Assembly: GCF_017426725.1 (NCBI RefSeq)
Contig: NZ_JAERMS010000022.1
Location: 1-44,772 of the forward strand
DNA from: Prevotella illustrans
GTDB lineage: Bacteria; Bacteroidota; Bacteroidia; Bacteroidales; Bacteroidaceae
DNA length: 44,772 nucleotides
Reading direction: 5' to 3'
Part shown: piece after piece, positions 25,852-34,645 of the stretch
Position numbering within the stretch: the stretch's first letter is position 1
How the letters are laid out: the number at the start of each line of letters is the position of its first letter
Program-made: the position numbers and the translations under genes
Notes under the pieces: model-generated
What the model saw: the letters and a program-made list of their open reading frames with translations, nothing else
The model's database searches: none
Told to the model about the DNA's origin: nothing

Positions 25852-26937
25852 ATGAAAAAGATAGCAACGACATTAGCGGCTCTGTTTCTTTACATGGGTA
25901 TGAATGCCGACGCCAAGACGCCCGCGCAGAAACTTATCAAGAAACTGGCCAAATGGCAGAAAAAAGGTATCATGATGGGCCATCAGGACGCGCTCTTCTA
26001 CGGAACCACATGGAAATGGGAGTTCGGAAGAAGCGACGTCAAGGATGTTTGTGGCGACTATCCGGCTGTATTGGGCTGCGAACTGGGCGGTCTGGAACTG
26101 GGAAACGAAAAGAATATCGATGGTGTGCCGTTCGACAAGATAAGAGAACAGATACAGGCCCACTATCAAAGAGGGGGCTTTATCACCATAAGCTGGCATC
26201 CGCACAATCCCGTTACCGGCGCTAACGCGTGGATGATTGAGGGTGAAGCCGTAGCGGCGTCATTGCCCGGAGGCAGAGAACACGCGAAGATGAACCTATG
26301 GCTGCGGCGCCTGACCGACTTCATGAAGTCGCTGAAGACAAAAGACGGCAAGCCGATAGCCGTTATTTTCAGACCTTGGCACGAGATGAACGGCGGTTGG
26401 TTCTGGTGGGGTGTCAAGTCGTGTACGCCCCAACAATACATCCAACTCTTCAAGATGACGGTCGACAACTTCCGCAAGGCGGGCCTGACCAATATCGTAT
26501 GGAGTTATTCGCCCAATGCCTCGTCTGACGATACAACGGAAAAATTCCTCACGTTCTACCCCGGAGACGAATACGTAGACTTGTTAGGGGTAGACCTATA
26601 CCAACATACCACACAGGCCGAATTTATCAAACAGGGACAACAGGAAATGCGTATCATGCACGATTACGCGGCAAAGCACAACAAACTGTACGCGCTGACG
26701 GAAGGCGGATACCGCAATACGCCCGACCCGCAATGGTACTCCTCCACCCTGCTTCCCGCCCTTAAAGGGTTCGTTCCGTGCTATGTCCTCCTGTGGCGTA
26801 ACGCTTGGGACAACAAGGAAGAGAACTTCGGGCCCGCTCCGGACAAGGCCTGTGCCGCGAACTTTCGGCAAATTCACCGCGAAAGGGCGTTGCTCTTTCT
26901 CAAAGACGTGGGCGGTAGAGCCTATAAAAATGACTAA
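25852..26937 (+). CDS. GH26 beta-mannanase (mannobiose-producing type)
   Basis: This 361-residue protein is a compact, single-domain GH26. The start at 25852 (MKKIATTLAALFLYMGMNADA) gives a type I signal peptide; an in-frame ATG at 25810 would place 14 charged residues before it. Motifs: ITISWHPHNPVTG (111-123), the acid/base in FRPWHEMNGGWFWWG (Glu178) and the nucleophile in YALTEGGYRN (Glu284). It precedes the phosphorylase, symporter and epimerase genes, the same neighbours as the mannobiose-releasing ManA of Bacteroides fragilis, so the likely main product is mannobiose. It is probably periplasmic and works after the surface GH26. Confidence 0.9.
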   Translation: MKKIATTLAALFLYMGMNADAKTPAQKLIKKLAKWQKKGIMMGHQDALFYGTTWKWEFGRSDVKDVCGDYPAVLGCELGGLELGNEKNIDGVPFDKIREQIQAHYQRGGFITISWHPHNPVTGANAWMIEGEAVAASLPGGREHAKMNLWLRRLTDFMKSLKTKDGKPIAVIFRPWHEMNGGWFWWGVKSCTPQQYIQLFKMTVDNFRKAGLTNIVWSYSPNASSDDTTEKFLTFYPGDEYVDLLGVDLYQHTTQAEFIKQGQQEMRIMHDYAAKHNKLYALTEGGYRNTPDPQWYSSTLLPALKGFVPCYVLLWRNAWDNKEENFGPAPDKACAANFRQIHRERALLFLKDVGGRAYKND

Positions 26938-26959
26938 TAATACATACACTAATAACATC

Positions 26960-28123
26960 ATGGACGATTTTTCATCAAAAGTAAAAGCGCTTCGACAGAA
27001 ACACGAAGCATTGCTCACACGTACCAATATTCCCATCGCGGAGGGTAATGGAATCTATACACGTTATCAGCATCCCATTATCACGGCCGAGCACACCCCG
27101 CTTGAGTGGCGTTACGACTTCAACGAGCAGGATAATCCCTATCTCATGCAGCGTATCATGATGAATGCCACGCTCAATGCCGGTGCCATGAAGTGGCGGG
27201 GAAAGTATCTTTTGGTAGTCAGGGTGGAAGGAGCCGACCGCAAGAGCTTCTTTGCCATCGCCGAAAGTCCTAACGGGATAGACAACTTCCGCTTCAGGGA
27301 GCTTCCCATCACCATGCCCGACACGGAAGAACCGGCAACCAACATCTACGACATGCGTCTCACGGCACATGAGGATGGTTATATCTACGGGGTGTTTTGC
27401 GCGGAAAGACATGATGACAACTTCCCCGGCGACTTATCGGCTGCCACCGCGACGGCAGCTATAGCACGTACCAAAGACTTGGAGACGTGGGAGCGTTTGC
27501 CCGACTTGAAAACTCGCAGCCAGCAGCGTAACGTGGTGCTTCATCCTGAATTTGTGAACGGAAAGTACGCGTTCTACACACGCCCGCAGGACGGATTCAT
27601 CGACACCGGTTCGGGTGGCGGCATCGGTTGGGCATTGGTCGATGACATCACCCATGCCGAAGTAAAGGATGAAATCATCATCAACGCGCGCCACTACCAC
27701 ACCATCATGGAAATGAAAAACGGCGAAGGACCTCATCCTATCAAAACGCCCAAGGGGTGGTTGCACCTCGCTCACGGCGTGAGAGGATGTGCCAGCGGAC
27801 TGAGATACGTATTATATATGTATATGACCGACCTCGAAGACCCCACAAAGGTCATTGCCCAACCCGGCGGTTACTTTCTCGTGCCGCAGGGAGAAGAATA
27901 TATCGGCGACGTGATGAACGTGGTATTTTCCAACGGATGGATTGCCGACGAAGACGGAAAGGTGTTCATCTATTACGCTTCTTCAGACACAAGGATGCAC
28001 GTGGCGACATCTACCATCGACCAACTGACAGACTATTGCATGAACACGCCGCAAGACGGATTTACCACTGCTGCCAGTGTGGAGACCATTAAGCGGCTTG
28101 TCAATAAAAACAAAGGATTATGA
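26960..28123 (+). CDS. GH130 4-O-beta-D-mannosyl-D-glucose phosphorylase
   Basis: This 387-residue cytoplasmic enzyme converts 4-O-beta-mannosyl-glucose plus phosphate to mannose-1-phosphate and glucose (EC 2.4.1.281). The sequence strongly resembles the B. fragilis enzyme: EGADRKSFFAIAESPNGIDNF, NIYDMRLTAHEDG, NVVLHPEF, FIDTGSGGGIGWALVDD and GEGPHPIKTP. Starting at 26960 places the catalytic-type Asp at residue 131 (YDMR), the position I recall for the B. fragilis enzyme, which supports this start over an ATG at 26930 that overlaps GH26. No signal peptide is present. Its stop overlaps the symporter start (ATGA). It is the key intracellular step of this mannan pathway. Confidence 0.95.
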   Translation: MDDFSSKVKALRQKHEALLTRTNIPIAEGNGIYTRYQHPIITAEHTPLEWRYDFNEQDNPYLMQRIMMNATLNAGAMKWRGKYLLVVRVEGADRKSFFAIAESPNGIDNFRFRELPITMPDTEEPATNIYDMRLTAHEDGYIYGVFCAERHDDNFPGDLSAATATAAIARTKDLETWERLPDLKTRSQQRNVVLHPEFVNGKYAFYTRPQDGFIDTGSGGGIGWALVDDITHAEVKDEIIINARHYHTIMEMKNGEGPHPIKTPKGWLHLAHGVRGCASGLRYVLYMYMTDLEDPTKVIAQPGGYFLVPQGEEYIGDVMNVVFSNGWIADEDGKVFIYYASSDTRMHVATSTIDQLTDYCMNTPQDGFTTAASVETIKRLVNKNKGL

Positions 28124-29535
28124 TTAAATGGACAGAAAAGGTGGGCTACGGGCTGGGCGATATGTCATCGTCGATGTTCTGGAAGCTGTTTGGCGCCTAC
28201 CTCATGATTTTTTATACCGACGTATTCGGCATATCAGCGGCCGTTGTCGGTACGATGTTTGCCATCACCCGCGTCTGGGACTCATTCTTCGACCCTATCG
28301 TAGGGGTCGTTGCCGACCGAACCGAAAGCCGATGGGGCAAGTTTCGCCCTTATCTGCTGTATCTGGCAGTGCCCTTCAGCATTATCGGCGTACTGACATT
28401 CCTCACTCCTCCGTTGGGCAATACGGGCAAAGTGGTATATGCTTTTGTCACCTACGCGCTGATGATGATGGTCTATTCAGCCATCAACGTGCCTTACGCG
28501 TCGCTCTTGGGCGTGATGAGTGCCGACATCAAGGATCGGAATACCCTTGCCACCTACCGCATGGTGTTTGCCTATTTAGGTTCGTTCATCGCCTTGCTGC
28601 TCTTTATACCGTTGGTCAATGCCTTCGGAGGGGAAGACAATAGCGGCATGACGTATGGCTGGCTCACGGCTCCCCAGTTTGGCTGGATGATGGCCGTGGT
28701 GGTCATCGGCATCGCTTGCTCTGCCTTGTTCTTGGGCTGCTTTGCCCTTACCCGTGAAAGAGTGAAGCCCGTGAAGGAAACAAAGACATCGCTGAAAGAA
28801 GACTTGAGCGACCTGTTGCACAACAAACCGTGGTGGATCTTGCTTGGGGCGGGCGTGGCTTCGCTGATTTTCAACTCGATAAGAGACGGTGCCACGGTCT
28901 ATTATTTCAAGTATTTCGTGGACGAGTCCGCCTTTGGCGACATTCCCTTCTTAGGCATTTCGTTTGTCCTGAGCGGACTTTACTTGGCCGTAGGGCAAGC
29001 TGCCAACATTATGGGCGTGATACTTGCCGCGCCTGTAAGCAACCGCATCGGCAAGCGACGCACGTTCATGCTGTCGATGGTTGCCGCAACGGTACTGAGC
29101 GTTATCTTCTTTCAGTTTGACAAAGACCAGCTCGTACTCATCTTCATCTTCCAAGCCTTAATCAGTATTTGCGCGGGAAGCATCTTCCCACTGCTATGGA
29201 GCATGTATGCCGACTGTGCCGATTATAGCGAACTGAAAACCGGAAACCGGGCCACCGGACTCATCTTCTCTTCCTCATCCATGAGCCAAAAGATAGGTTG
29301 GGCATTCGGCGCGGCCGTAACGGGATGGATGTTGGCGGCATTCGGCTTTGAGGCAAACGGCGTACAGAGCGCGGAAACCATCCAAGGTATCAAGATGTTC
29401 TTGAGTTATCTGCCGGCCGCCGGAGCCTTATTGAGCTTTGTATTCATCTATTTCTATCCGCTGTCGGAAAGCAGAATGAGGGAGATTTCGGCCGAACTGG
29501 AAAGCAAGAGAAAGCAACAAACACAGAAAACATAA
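28120..29535 (+). CDS. GPH-family sugar:cation symporter (mannobiose import)
   Basis: This 471-residue inner-membrane protein has about 12 hydrophobic segments and the marks of the glycoside-pentoside-hexuronide symporter family: an N-terminal KVGYGLGDMSSSMFW, then WDSFFDPIVGVVADRTESRWGKFRPYLL and a conserved YADCADYSELKTGNRATGLIFS near residues 365-385. It should import mannobiose or short manno-oligosaccharides from the periplasm, coupled to sodium or protons. Position between the GH130 phosphorylase (4-bp overlap) and the epimerase matches the B. fragilis mannan cluster. Substrate identity is inferred from that context. Confidence 0.92.
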   Translation: MIKWTEKVGYGLGDMSSSMFWKLFGAYLMIFYTDVFGISAAVVGTMFAITRVWDSFFDPIVGVVADRTESRWGKFRPYLLYLAVPFSIIGVLTFLTPPLGNTGKVVYAFVTYALMMMVYSAINVPYASLLGVMSADIKDRNTLATYRMVFAYLGSFIALLLFIPLVNAFGGEDNSGMTYGWLTAPQFGWMMAVVVIGIACSALFLGCFALTRERVKPVKETKTSLKEDLSDLLHNKPWWILLGAGVASLIFNSIRDGATVYYFKYFVDESAFGDIPFLGISFVLSGLYLAVGQAANIMGVILAAPVSNRIGKRRTFMLSMVAATVLSVIFFQFDKDQLVLIFIFQALISICAGSIFPLLWSMYADCADYSELKTGNRATGLIFSSSSMSQKIGWAFGAAVTGWMLAAFGFEANGVQSAETIQGIKMFLSYLPAAGALLSFVFIYFYPLSESRMREISAELESKRKQQTQKT

Positions 29536-29539
29536 AACC

Positions 29540-29544
29540 GGAGG
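29540..29544 (+). promoter_or_regulatory. Shine-Dalgarno-like GGAGG that sets the epimerase start
   Basis: GGAGG ends directly before an ATG at 29545, too close to serve it, but lies 6 nt before the ATG at 29551 and 9 nt before the one at 29554. It is one of the few clear Shine-Dalgarno sites in this window. Confidence 0.5.
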
Positions 29545-29550
29545 ATGGCA

Positions 29551-30765
29551 ATGATGACATTGGAAGTTTTGAAACAGGAGATGCGGACAACGCTCGAAAG
29601 CAACATTCTCGGCTATTGGCTGAAGAATATGCGGGACGAAGAGAACGGCGGATTTTACGGACAGATTGACGGAAACGACCGAGTGGTGCCTGAAGCCGTG
29701 AAGGGTGCCGTGCTGAATGCCCGCATTCTATGGGCTTTCTCAGCCGCTTACAGGGTGGAGAAGAAGCCCGAATACCTGGCGGCGGCAACACGGGCGAAGG
29801 ACTATATACTGCGACACTTCATCGATAAGGAATATGGCGGCGTGTTCTGGAGCGTCGACGCGCGGGGCAATCCCGCCGACCGCAAGAAGCAGACCTACGC
29901 CATAGGCTTTGCCATATATGGTCTTAGCGAATACGCCAGAGCCACCGCCGACCCCGTGGCACTTGACACGGCCGTGGGATTGTACTACGACATTGAGCAA
30001 AAGGCTTTCGACGCGAAGAACAATGGCTATGTGGAAGCGCTCACACGCGAATGGAAACCCATCATGGACATGCGTCTGAGCGAGAAGGACGAAAACGGTT
30101 CGAGAACGATGAACACGCACCTGCATGTCATCGAACCTTATACCAATCTGTACAGGATATGGAAAAACAAGACGCTTGAGAAACGACTTCGCAACCTCAT
30201 CGACATCTTTCTCGACAAGATTCTCAATCCGGAAACATCGCATCTCGACTTGTTTTTCGATGACGAATGGCAAGGCAAGCGCAACATTCAGAGCTTCGGA
30301 CACGACATAGAGGCGGTATGGCTCCTGCACGAAACAGCGCTTGTATTGGAAGATCAGGCCTTGCTCGCAAGGGTAGAGGACGCCATACGCCGGATTGCAG
30401 CTGCCGCGGAAGAAGGCTTGCGGCCCGACGGCTCGATGATATACGAGCGGTGGACAGATACGGGAGCGGTCGACACGCAACGCCAATGGTGGGTGATGTG
30501 CGAAAGCGTTATCGGTTACTTAGACCTTTACCAACACTTCGGCGACACGCGCGCGCTCGACATCGCCCGGCAATGCTGGACTTACACAAAGACCCATCTC
30601 ATCGATAACGTGAATGGGGAGTGGTACTGGAGCTGCGATGAGAATGGAAAGCCAAACAAAAAGGGCGACAAAGCCGGCTTCTGGAAATGTCCGTACCATA
30701 ACGCGAGAATGTGTCTGGAGGTGATAGAAAGGTTTTCGCCTTCGGAAGAGAGCCGCGCGAAATGA
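29551..30765 (+). CDS. Cellobiose/mannobiose 2-epimerase
   Basis: This roughly 404-residue cytoplasmic enzyme belongs to the N-acylglucosamine 2-epimerase superfamily. It should convert beta-1,4-mannobiose to mannosyl-glucose, the substrate of the GH130 enzyme. Seen in the sequence: MRDEENGGFYGQIDG near the N-terminus, EYGGVFWSVD, the His-containing NTHLHVIEPYTNLYR and FGHDIEAVWLL, and WWVMCESVIGYL, all typical of (alpha/alpha)6-barrel cellobiose 2-epimerases. The start is chosen by the GGAGG at 29540; MTLEV at 29554 is equally possible. The gene follows the symporter by 15 bp and is the last enzyme gene of the operon. Confidence 0.93.
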   Translation: MMTLEVLKQEMRTTLESNILGYWLKNMRDEENGGFYGQIDGNDRVVPEAVKGAVLNARILWAFSAAYRVEKKPEYLAAATRAKDYILRHFIDKEYGGVFWSVDARGNPADRKKQTYAIGFAIYGLSEYARATADPVALDTAVGLYYDIEQKAFDAKNNGYVEALTREWKPIMDMRLSEKDENGSRTMNTHLHVIEPYTNLYRIWKNKTLEKRLRNLIDIFLDKILNPETSHLDLFFDDEWQGKRNIQSFGHDIEAVWLLHETALVLEDQALLARVEDAIRRIAAAAEEGLRPDGSMIYERWTDTGAVDTQRQWWVMCESVIGYLDLYQHFGDTRALDIARQCWTYTKTHLIDNVNGEWYWSCDENGKPNKKGDKAGFWKCPYHNARMCLEVIERFSPSEESRAK

Positions 30766-30805
30766 AATATGGCATTAAGAGTGGATGTTTTTCATGAAAA
30801 CACCA

Positions 30806-30813
30806 TATATTTG
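30806..30813 (+). promoter_or_regulatory. -7 element of the AraC regulator gene
   Basis: TATATTTG matches TAnnTTTG and ends 26 bp before the ATG at 30840. With a 74-bp gap after the epimerase gene, it suggests that the regulator can be transcribed on its own. No clear -33 TTTG was found. Confidence 0.5.
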
Positions 30814-30839
30814 TACTTGGTTAATGAAGATATTACAGT

Positions 30840-31727
30840 ATGATCGACGGTTACGTATTGCATGAGATAACGCCCCTGATGGAGAATGACGCGCTTTACA
30901 TCGCGGACCGTATCAAGAAGGAATTCTCTTATCCTGTACATAACCATGACGTGTTTGAACTCAATTTCGTGGAACATGCCGCGGGAGTAAGGCGCATCGT
31001 AGGCGACAGCAGCGAGATCATAGGCGACTATGACCTGGTGTTGATTACCAGTCCGATACTTGAACATGTTTGGGAGCAACATCAATGCCGGAGTGAGGAA
31101 GTGAGAGAAATCACCATACAATTTCAATTCGGCATGGGCGATGACGACATTTTCTTTGGTAAGACTCCCTTCGCGAGTATCAGGCGAATGATGGTAGAAG
31201 CGCGAAAAGGGCTCTGTTTTCCCATGTCTGCCATCATGCGTGTTTACGATAAACTTGACACTTTGAGCAAGGTTACTGACCGCTTCGGCGCGCTGATGCA
31301 GTTTCTGGATATTCTCAATACGCTCTCCCATTGCGAGGGCGTCAGGACGCTTTCTTCAAGCAGTTACGCGAAAGTGAACATTGAAGACGACAGCAGACGC
31401 ATACTGAAAGTGAAGAAATATATCAATGATAACTACATGTATGACCTGCGCCTGAAAACGCTTGCGGACCTCGCCTACATGAGTGAAAGCGCTTTCTGCA
31501 GGTTCTTCAAACTTCATACCGGTCGGAAACTTAGTGAATACATCATGGATATTCGCTTGGGGCATGCCACGCGGATGCTGGTAGATACTACGGAGACGGT
31601 GGCGGAGATCAGTTTTAAGTGCGGTTACAACAACATGAGTAACTTCAATCGTATTTTCAAGCGTAAGAAAGGCTATTCGCCAACAGAATTCAGGAATAGC
31701 TATCGCAAAATCAAAGTGATAGTTTAA
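30840..31727 (+). CDS. AraC-family transcriptional regulator, likely of the mannan PUL
   Basis: This 295-residue protein has an N-terminal cupin-like sensing domain (HNHDVFELNFVEHAAGVRRIVGD, about 33-56) and a C-terminal double helix-turn-helix (about 185-290) with LKTLADLAYMSESAFCRFFKLHTGRKLSEYI and then VAEISFKCGYNNMSNFNRIFKRKKGYSPTEFR, the standard AraC signature. It probably senses a small sugar in the cytoplasm. It is the only intact regulator gene in the window; no hybrid two-component or SusR-type gene is present. Control of the adjacent mannan operons is inferred from position. Confidence 0.92.
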   Translation: MIDGYVLHEITPLMENDALYIADRIKKEFSYPVHNHDVFELNFVEHAAGVRRIVGDSSEIIGDYDLVLITSPILEHVWEQHQCRSEEVREITIQFQFGMGDDDIFFGKTPFASIRRMMVEARKGLCFPMSAIMRVYDKLDTLSKVTDRFGALMQFLDILNTLSHCEGVRTLSSSSYAKVNIEDDSRRILKVKKYINDNYMYDLRLKTLADLAYMSESAFCRFFKLHTGRKLSEYIMDIRLGHATRMLVDTTETVAEISFKCGYNNMSNFNRIFKRKKGYSPTEFRNSYRKIKVIV

Positions 31728-31930
31728 GGCAAGAATGAGGCCATCGAACAGATTGTGTCGATGATTGCAACACTCTGAATTATCTTTACATCTACCATCA
31801 AAAAAGTGGCATTATTCTGAAAAAGAAAAGACTTGGGCGCAAATAAGCGATTTTAGCGCAAGTTTATAAAGCGCTGGTTATCAAAGTATTGCGATTTTTA
31901 TGGCGTTTCCCCTTCGCTTTTTCGCCCTTC

Positions 31931-32031
31931 ATCGCTATGCTTTCAGGCCGTAATCGCGGCCCTTTCATCGGCTAAAAGCTATGCTTTGGCGGCGTAATCG
32001 CTATGCTTTTGGCCGGTAAAAGGATAGCTTT
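31931..32031 (+). repeat. 22-bp-phased palindrome array B
   Basis: Five 13-bp units begin at 31931, 31953, 31975, 31997 and 32019, exactly 22 bp apart. The third is AAAGCTATGCTTT, the same as the first unit of array A; units 1 and 4 are ATCGCTATGCTTT, unit 2 ATCGCGGCCCTTT and unit 5 AAAGGATAGCTTT. Spacers are 9 nt and GC-rich. Weaker units may extend it on both sides (about 31909 and 32039). Confidence 0.85.
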
Positions 32032-32142
32032 GAGCATAAAAGAGTATGAAAATCGGCAAATCAAAGGAATTTTTCGCCATGCCGACAGCCGGATGACGTG
32101 TTGCGGAAGTGTTAAAATAATGCGATTTTTTCTAACAAAAAA

Positions 32143-32411
32143 GGCCGGTTCGAAATAAGTTTTTCTAAAATTAGCCGTGCTTTAATGCTTGATTGCCAAT
32201 GCGAAACATGATAAATAATGCTTGTTTGGCAATGCGGAACGTGATGAATAATGCTTGTTTGGCAAAGCGGAGCTTAATAAATAATGCTTGATTATTAATG
32301 CGGAACGTGATAAATCACGCCCCTACGGCTCACGCCCTGCCATTTACAAACATGAAAATCATAGCTCGGTAGCCGCAAGTCAGCCTTTAGAAAAACTTAT
32401 TCCAACCGGTC
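32143..32411. mobile_element. MITE-like element with inverted-repeat ends
   Basis: The left end (32143-32169) and right end (32386-32411) are imperfect inverted repeats of 26-27 bp. The inner 16 bp (AAATAAGTTTTTCTAAA-type; AATAAGTTTTTCTAAA on the left, its complement on the right) match exactly and the outer part (CCGGTT against AACCGG) matches with a few changes. No gene fits inside; the interior is dominated by four 33-bp tandem repeats. No target-site duplication was seen. It could be a non-autonomous transposon relic or a large RNA hairpin downstream of metG. Confidence 0.5.
32184..32315 (+). repeat. Four tandem 33-bp repeats
   Basis: Units start at 32184, 32217, 32250 and 32283. All begin AATGCTTG and end in TAAAT or TGAAT; most carry AATGCGGAACGTGAT near the end. 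No unique spacers separate the units, so this is not a CRISPR. Stop codons occur in each unit, so it is not coding. Confidence 0.9.
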
Positions 32412-32413
32412 TA

Positions 32414-32478
32414 TCAACTTGTTAACTCGTCAACTTGTTTTACTCGTTAACTCGTCAACTTGTCAACTCGTCAACTCA
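32414..32478 (+). repeat. 8-bp tandem repeat TYAACTYG next to the metG stop codon
   Basis: Eight units alternate TCAACTTG, TTAACTCG and TCAACTCG from 32414 to 32478; one unit is altered by one base (TTTTACTCG, 32438-32446). It ends two bases before the metG stop codon. Copy number may vary by replication slippage (inference). Confidence 0.85.
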
Positions 32479-32479
32479 T

Positions 32480-34543
32480 CTACCCCACTTGGCTGCCGGG
32501 CTTTACCTGTCCGAGCGTCGTAGTGACGTTGAGACTGCCGTCAAAGTTGACAGCGGATAGAATCATACCCTGGCTCTCGATACCCATCATCTTGCGAGGA
32601 GCGAAGTTGGCCACGAAGAGTACGTCCTTGCCTATGAGCTGTTCTGGTTCGTAATAGGCGGCAATGCCGCTGAGAATCGTGCGGTCGGTGCCGCTGCCGT
32701 CGTCGATGGTGAACTGCAGGAGCTTCTTGCTCTTCTTCACGTTTCGGCAGTCCTTGATATGGCCCACGCGGATATCGAGTTTCTCGAAGTCGTCGAACGA
32801 CACCTCCGGTTTGATGGGTTCAGCCTTGTAGGCAGCCGCTTCATTGGCTTTTCGGGTAGCTTCGAGCTTGTCGAGCTGTCGCAGGATGGCATCGTCCTCG
32901 ATCTTCTCGAAGAGCAATTCGGGTTCGGCCAACCGGTGTCCTGGCTCAAGCAGCGACGTGCCGCCCAGCCGGCTCCACTCAAATTCGGGCATGTTGATGA
33001 GCCGGCGCAGTTTTTCGCTGGAGAAAGGCAGGAACGGTTCGAAGGCGATGGCTAAGTTGGCCACCAACTGCAGCGAGATATTGAGGATGGTCTCCACGCG
33101 CTTCGGGTCGGTCTTCCACACCTTCCAAGGCTCACACTCGGTGATGTATTTGTTGCCGATGCGGGCCAGGTTCATGGCCTCCTTCTGTGCCTCGCGGAAC
33201 TTGAACACGTCGAGATAGCTCTCCACCTTGGCTTTCACGTCCCGGAACTCGTCGATGGCCTGGCGATCGACATCCTCCAGCGGACCGCAGGCGGGCACTA
33301 TGCCGTCCCAGTATTTCTTGGTCAGTTGCAGCGCACGGTTGACGAAGTTGCCATAGATGGCCACGAGTTCGGAGTTATTGCGCTCCTGAAAGTCCTTCCA
33401 AGTGAAGTTGTTATCCTTGGTCTCGGGCGCGTTGGCCGTCAGCACGTAGCGCAGCACGTCCTGCTTGCCCTCGAAGTCGCGCAGATATTCGTGCAGCCAT
33501 ACGGCCCAGTTGCGCGAAGTCGATATCTTGTCGTTCTCTAAGTTGAGAAACTCATTGGCCGGCACGTTGTCGGGCATGATGTAGCCGCCGTGGGCCTTGA
33601 GCATGGTGGGGAAAATGAGGCAGTGGAACACGATGTTGTCCTTGCCGATGAAATGCACTAAGCGCGTGTCGTCGTCCTTCCACCACTTTTCCCACGGTCC
33701 CCACTTGTCGGGTTCACGGTCGCACAGCTCCTTGGTGTTGCTGATATAGCCGATGGGGGCGTCGAACCATACGTAGAGCACCTTGCCCTCGGCGCCCTCC
33801 ACGGGCACGGGGATGCCCCAATCCAGGTCGCGCGTCATGGCACGGGGCTGCAGATCCATGTCGAGCCAGCTCTTGCACTGCCCGTACACGTTGGGACGCC
33901 ACTCCTTATGGCCTTCCAATATCCATTGCTTCAGCCATTCTTGGTAGTTGTTCAGCGGCAAATACCAGTTCTTGGTCTTCTTTACTACGGGCTTGGAGCC
34001 GCTGATGGTGGAATGAGGGTTGATGAGTTCCATGGGGCTGAGGTCGCTACCGCATTTCTCACACTGGTCGCCGTAGGCAGCCGTGTTGTGACAATGGGGA
34101 CATTCGCCCATGATGTAACGGTCGGCCAGGAACTGATGGGCCTCCTCGTCGTAATATTGCTCGGTCTCCTGCTCCACGAGCTTGCCGTCGTCGTAGAGCT
34201 TACGGAAGAAGTCGCTGGCCAGTTTGTTGTGCGTGGGGCTGGTGGTGCGGCTGTAGACGTCGAACGAAATGCCGAACTCCTTGAACGACTCCTTGATCAT
34301 CGTGTGATAGCGGTCCACCACGTCCTGTGGCGTAACGCCCTCCTTACGGGCACGGATGGTGATGGGCACGCCGTGCTCGTCGCTTCCGCCGATGAAAACG
34401 ACGCTTTGCCGCTTCAGCCGCAGGTAGCGAACGTAGATGTCAGCAGGTACATACACGCCGGCCAGGTGGCCGATATGAACGCCACCGTTGGCGTATGGCA
34501 GCGCGGCGGTGACGGTAGTGCGTTTATAATTTTTCTGTTCCAT
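32480..34543 (-). CDS. metG: Methionyl-tRNA synthetase
   Basis: This 687-residue cytoplasmic class I synthetase charges tRNA-Met. The HIGH motif is HIGH itself (23-26, in [13 protein letters not shown]). The zinc knuckle is C148-PH-C151 with C161-EK-C164. The KMSKS equivalent is KISTS (339-343), as often in this type. A C-terminal EMAP/Trbp111-like tRNA-binding domain (about 575-687) includes [15 protein letters not shown] and [18 protein letters not shown]. The ATG at 34543 fits the conserved N-terminus; an upstream TTG adds ten residues that do not fit. CAAAGGTA at 34571-34578 gives TACCTTTG on the minus strand, a plausible -7 element. Confidence 0.97.
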   Translation of the reverse strand: MEQKNYKRTTVTAALPYANGGVHIGHLAGVYVPADIYVRYLRLKRQSVVFIGGSDEHGVPITIRARKEGVTPQDVVDRYHTMIKESFKEFGISFDVYSRTTSPTHNKLASDFFRKLYDDGKLVEQETEQYYDEEAHQFLADRYIMGECPHCHNTAAYGDQCEKCGSDLSPMELINPHSTISGSKPVVKKTKNWYLPLNNYQEWLKQWILEGHKEWRPNVYGQCKSWLDMDLQPRAMTRDLDWGIPVPVEGAEGKVLYVWFDAPIGYISNTKELCDREPDKWGPWEKWWKDDDTRLVHFIGKDNIVFHCLIFPTMLKAHGGYIMPDNVPANEFLNLENDKISTSRNWAVWLHEYLRDFEGKQDVLRYVLTANAPETKDNNFTWKDFQERNNSELVAIYGNFVNRALQLTKKYWDGIVPACGPLEDVDRQAIDEFRDVKAKVESYLDVFKFREAQKEAMNLARIGNKYITECEPWKVWKTDPKRVETILNISLQLVANLAIAFEPFLPFSSEKLRRLINMPEFEWSRLGGTSLLEPGHRLAEPELLFEKIEDDAILRQLDKLEATRKANEAAAYKAEPIKPEVSFDDFEKLDIRVGHIKDCRNVKKSKKLLQFTIDDGSGTDRTILSGIAAYYEPEQLIGKDVLFVANFAPRKMMGIESQGMILSAVNFDGSLNVTTTLGQVKPGSQVG

Positions 34544-34570
34544 GTTAAGTTTGTATCTTTGATTTAGCTG

Positions 34571-34578
34571 CAAAGGTA
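34571..34578 (-). promoter_or_regulatory. -7 element of metG
   Basis: TACCTTTG on the minus strand fits TAnnTTTG and lies 28 bp before the metG ATG. No good -33 TTTG is seen. Confidence 0.45.
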
Positions 34579-34645
34579 CTCTAAATCAATGAAATATGCG
34601 ATAGAATCGGGGAAAAATGACCTGTCCGACGACCTACCCCGACCC

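Larger units (their letters stand above)
31728..32479 (+). other. Repeat-rich non-coding region between the mannan PUL and metG
   Basis: This 752-bp stretch separates convergent araC-type and metG genes and holds no supported gene. It contains a weak hairpin CATCGA/TCGATG (31742-31763), palindrome array B (31931-32050), a 269-bp element bounded by inverted repeats with four 33-bp tandem repeats inside, and an 8-bp tandem repeat reaching the metG stop codon. Such density of repeats suggests a hot spot for rearrangement at the PUL edge (inference). Confidence 0.7.

Noticed and set aside
26783..26959. Upstream extension of the GH130 gene
   Set aside because: The open frame runs back through the end of GH26 in another frame; the start at 26960 fits the family N-terminus and places the catalytic Asp at residue 131.
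30762..30840. Tiny open frames (11 and 23 codons) between the epimerase and AraC genes, possible leader peptides
   Set aside because: They overlap one another by ATGA-like junctions, but have no run of regulatory codons, no attenuator hairpin and no sign of conservation visible here.
33512..33530. KISTS in place of KMSKS in MetG as a possible defect
   Set aside because: Variation of this loop is common in this type of MetG and all other motifs are intact.
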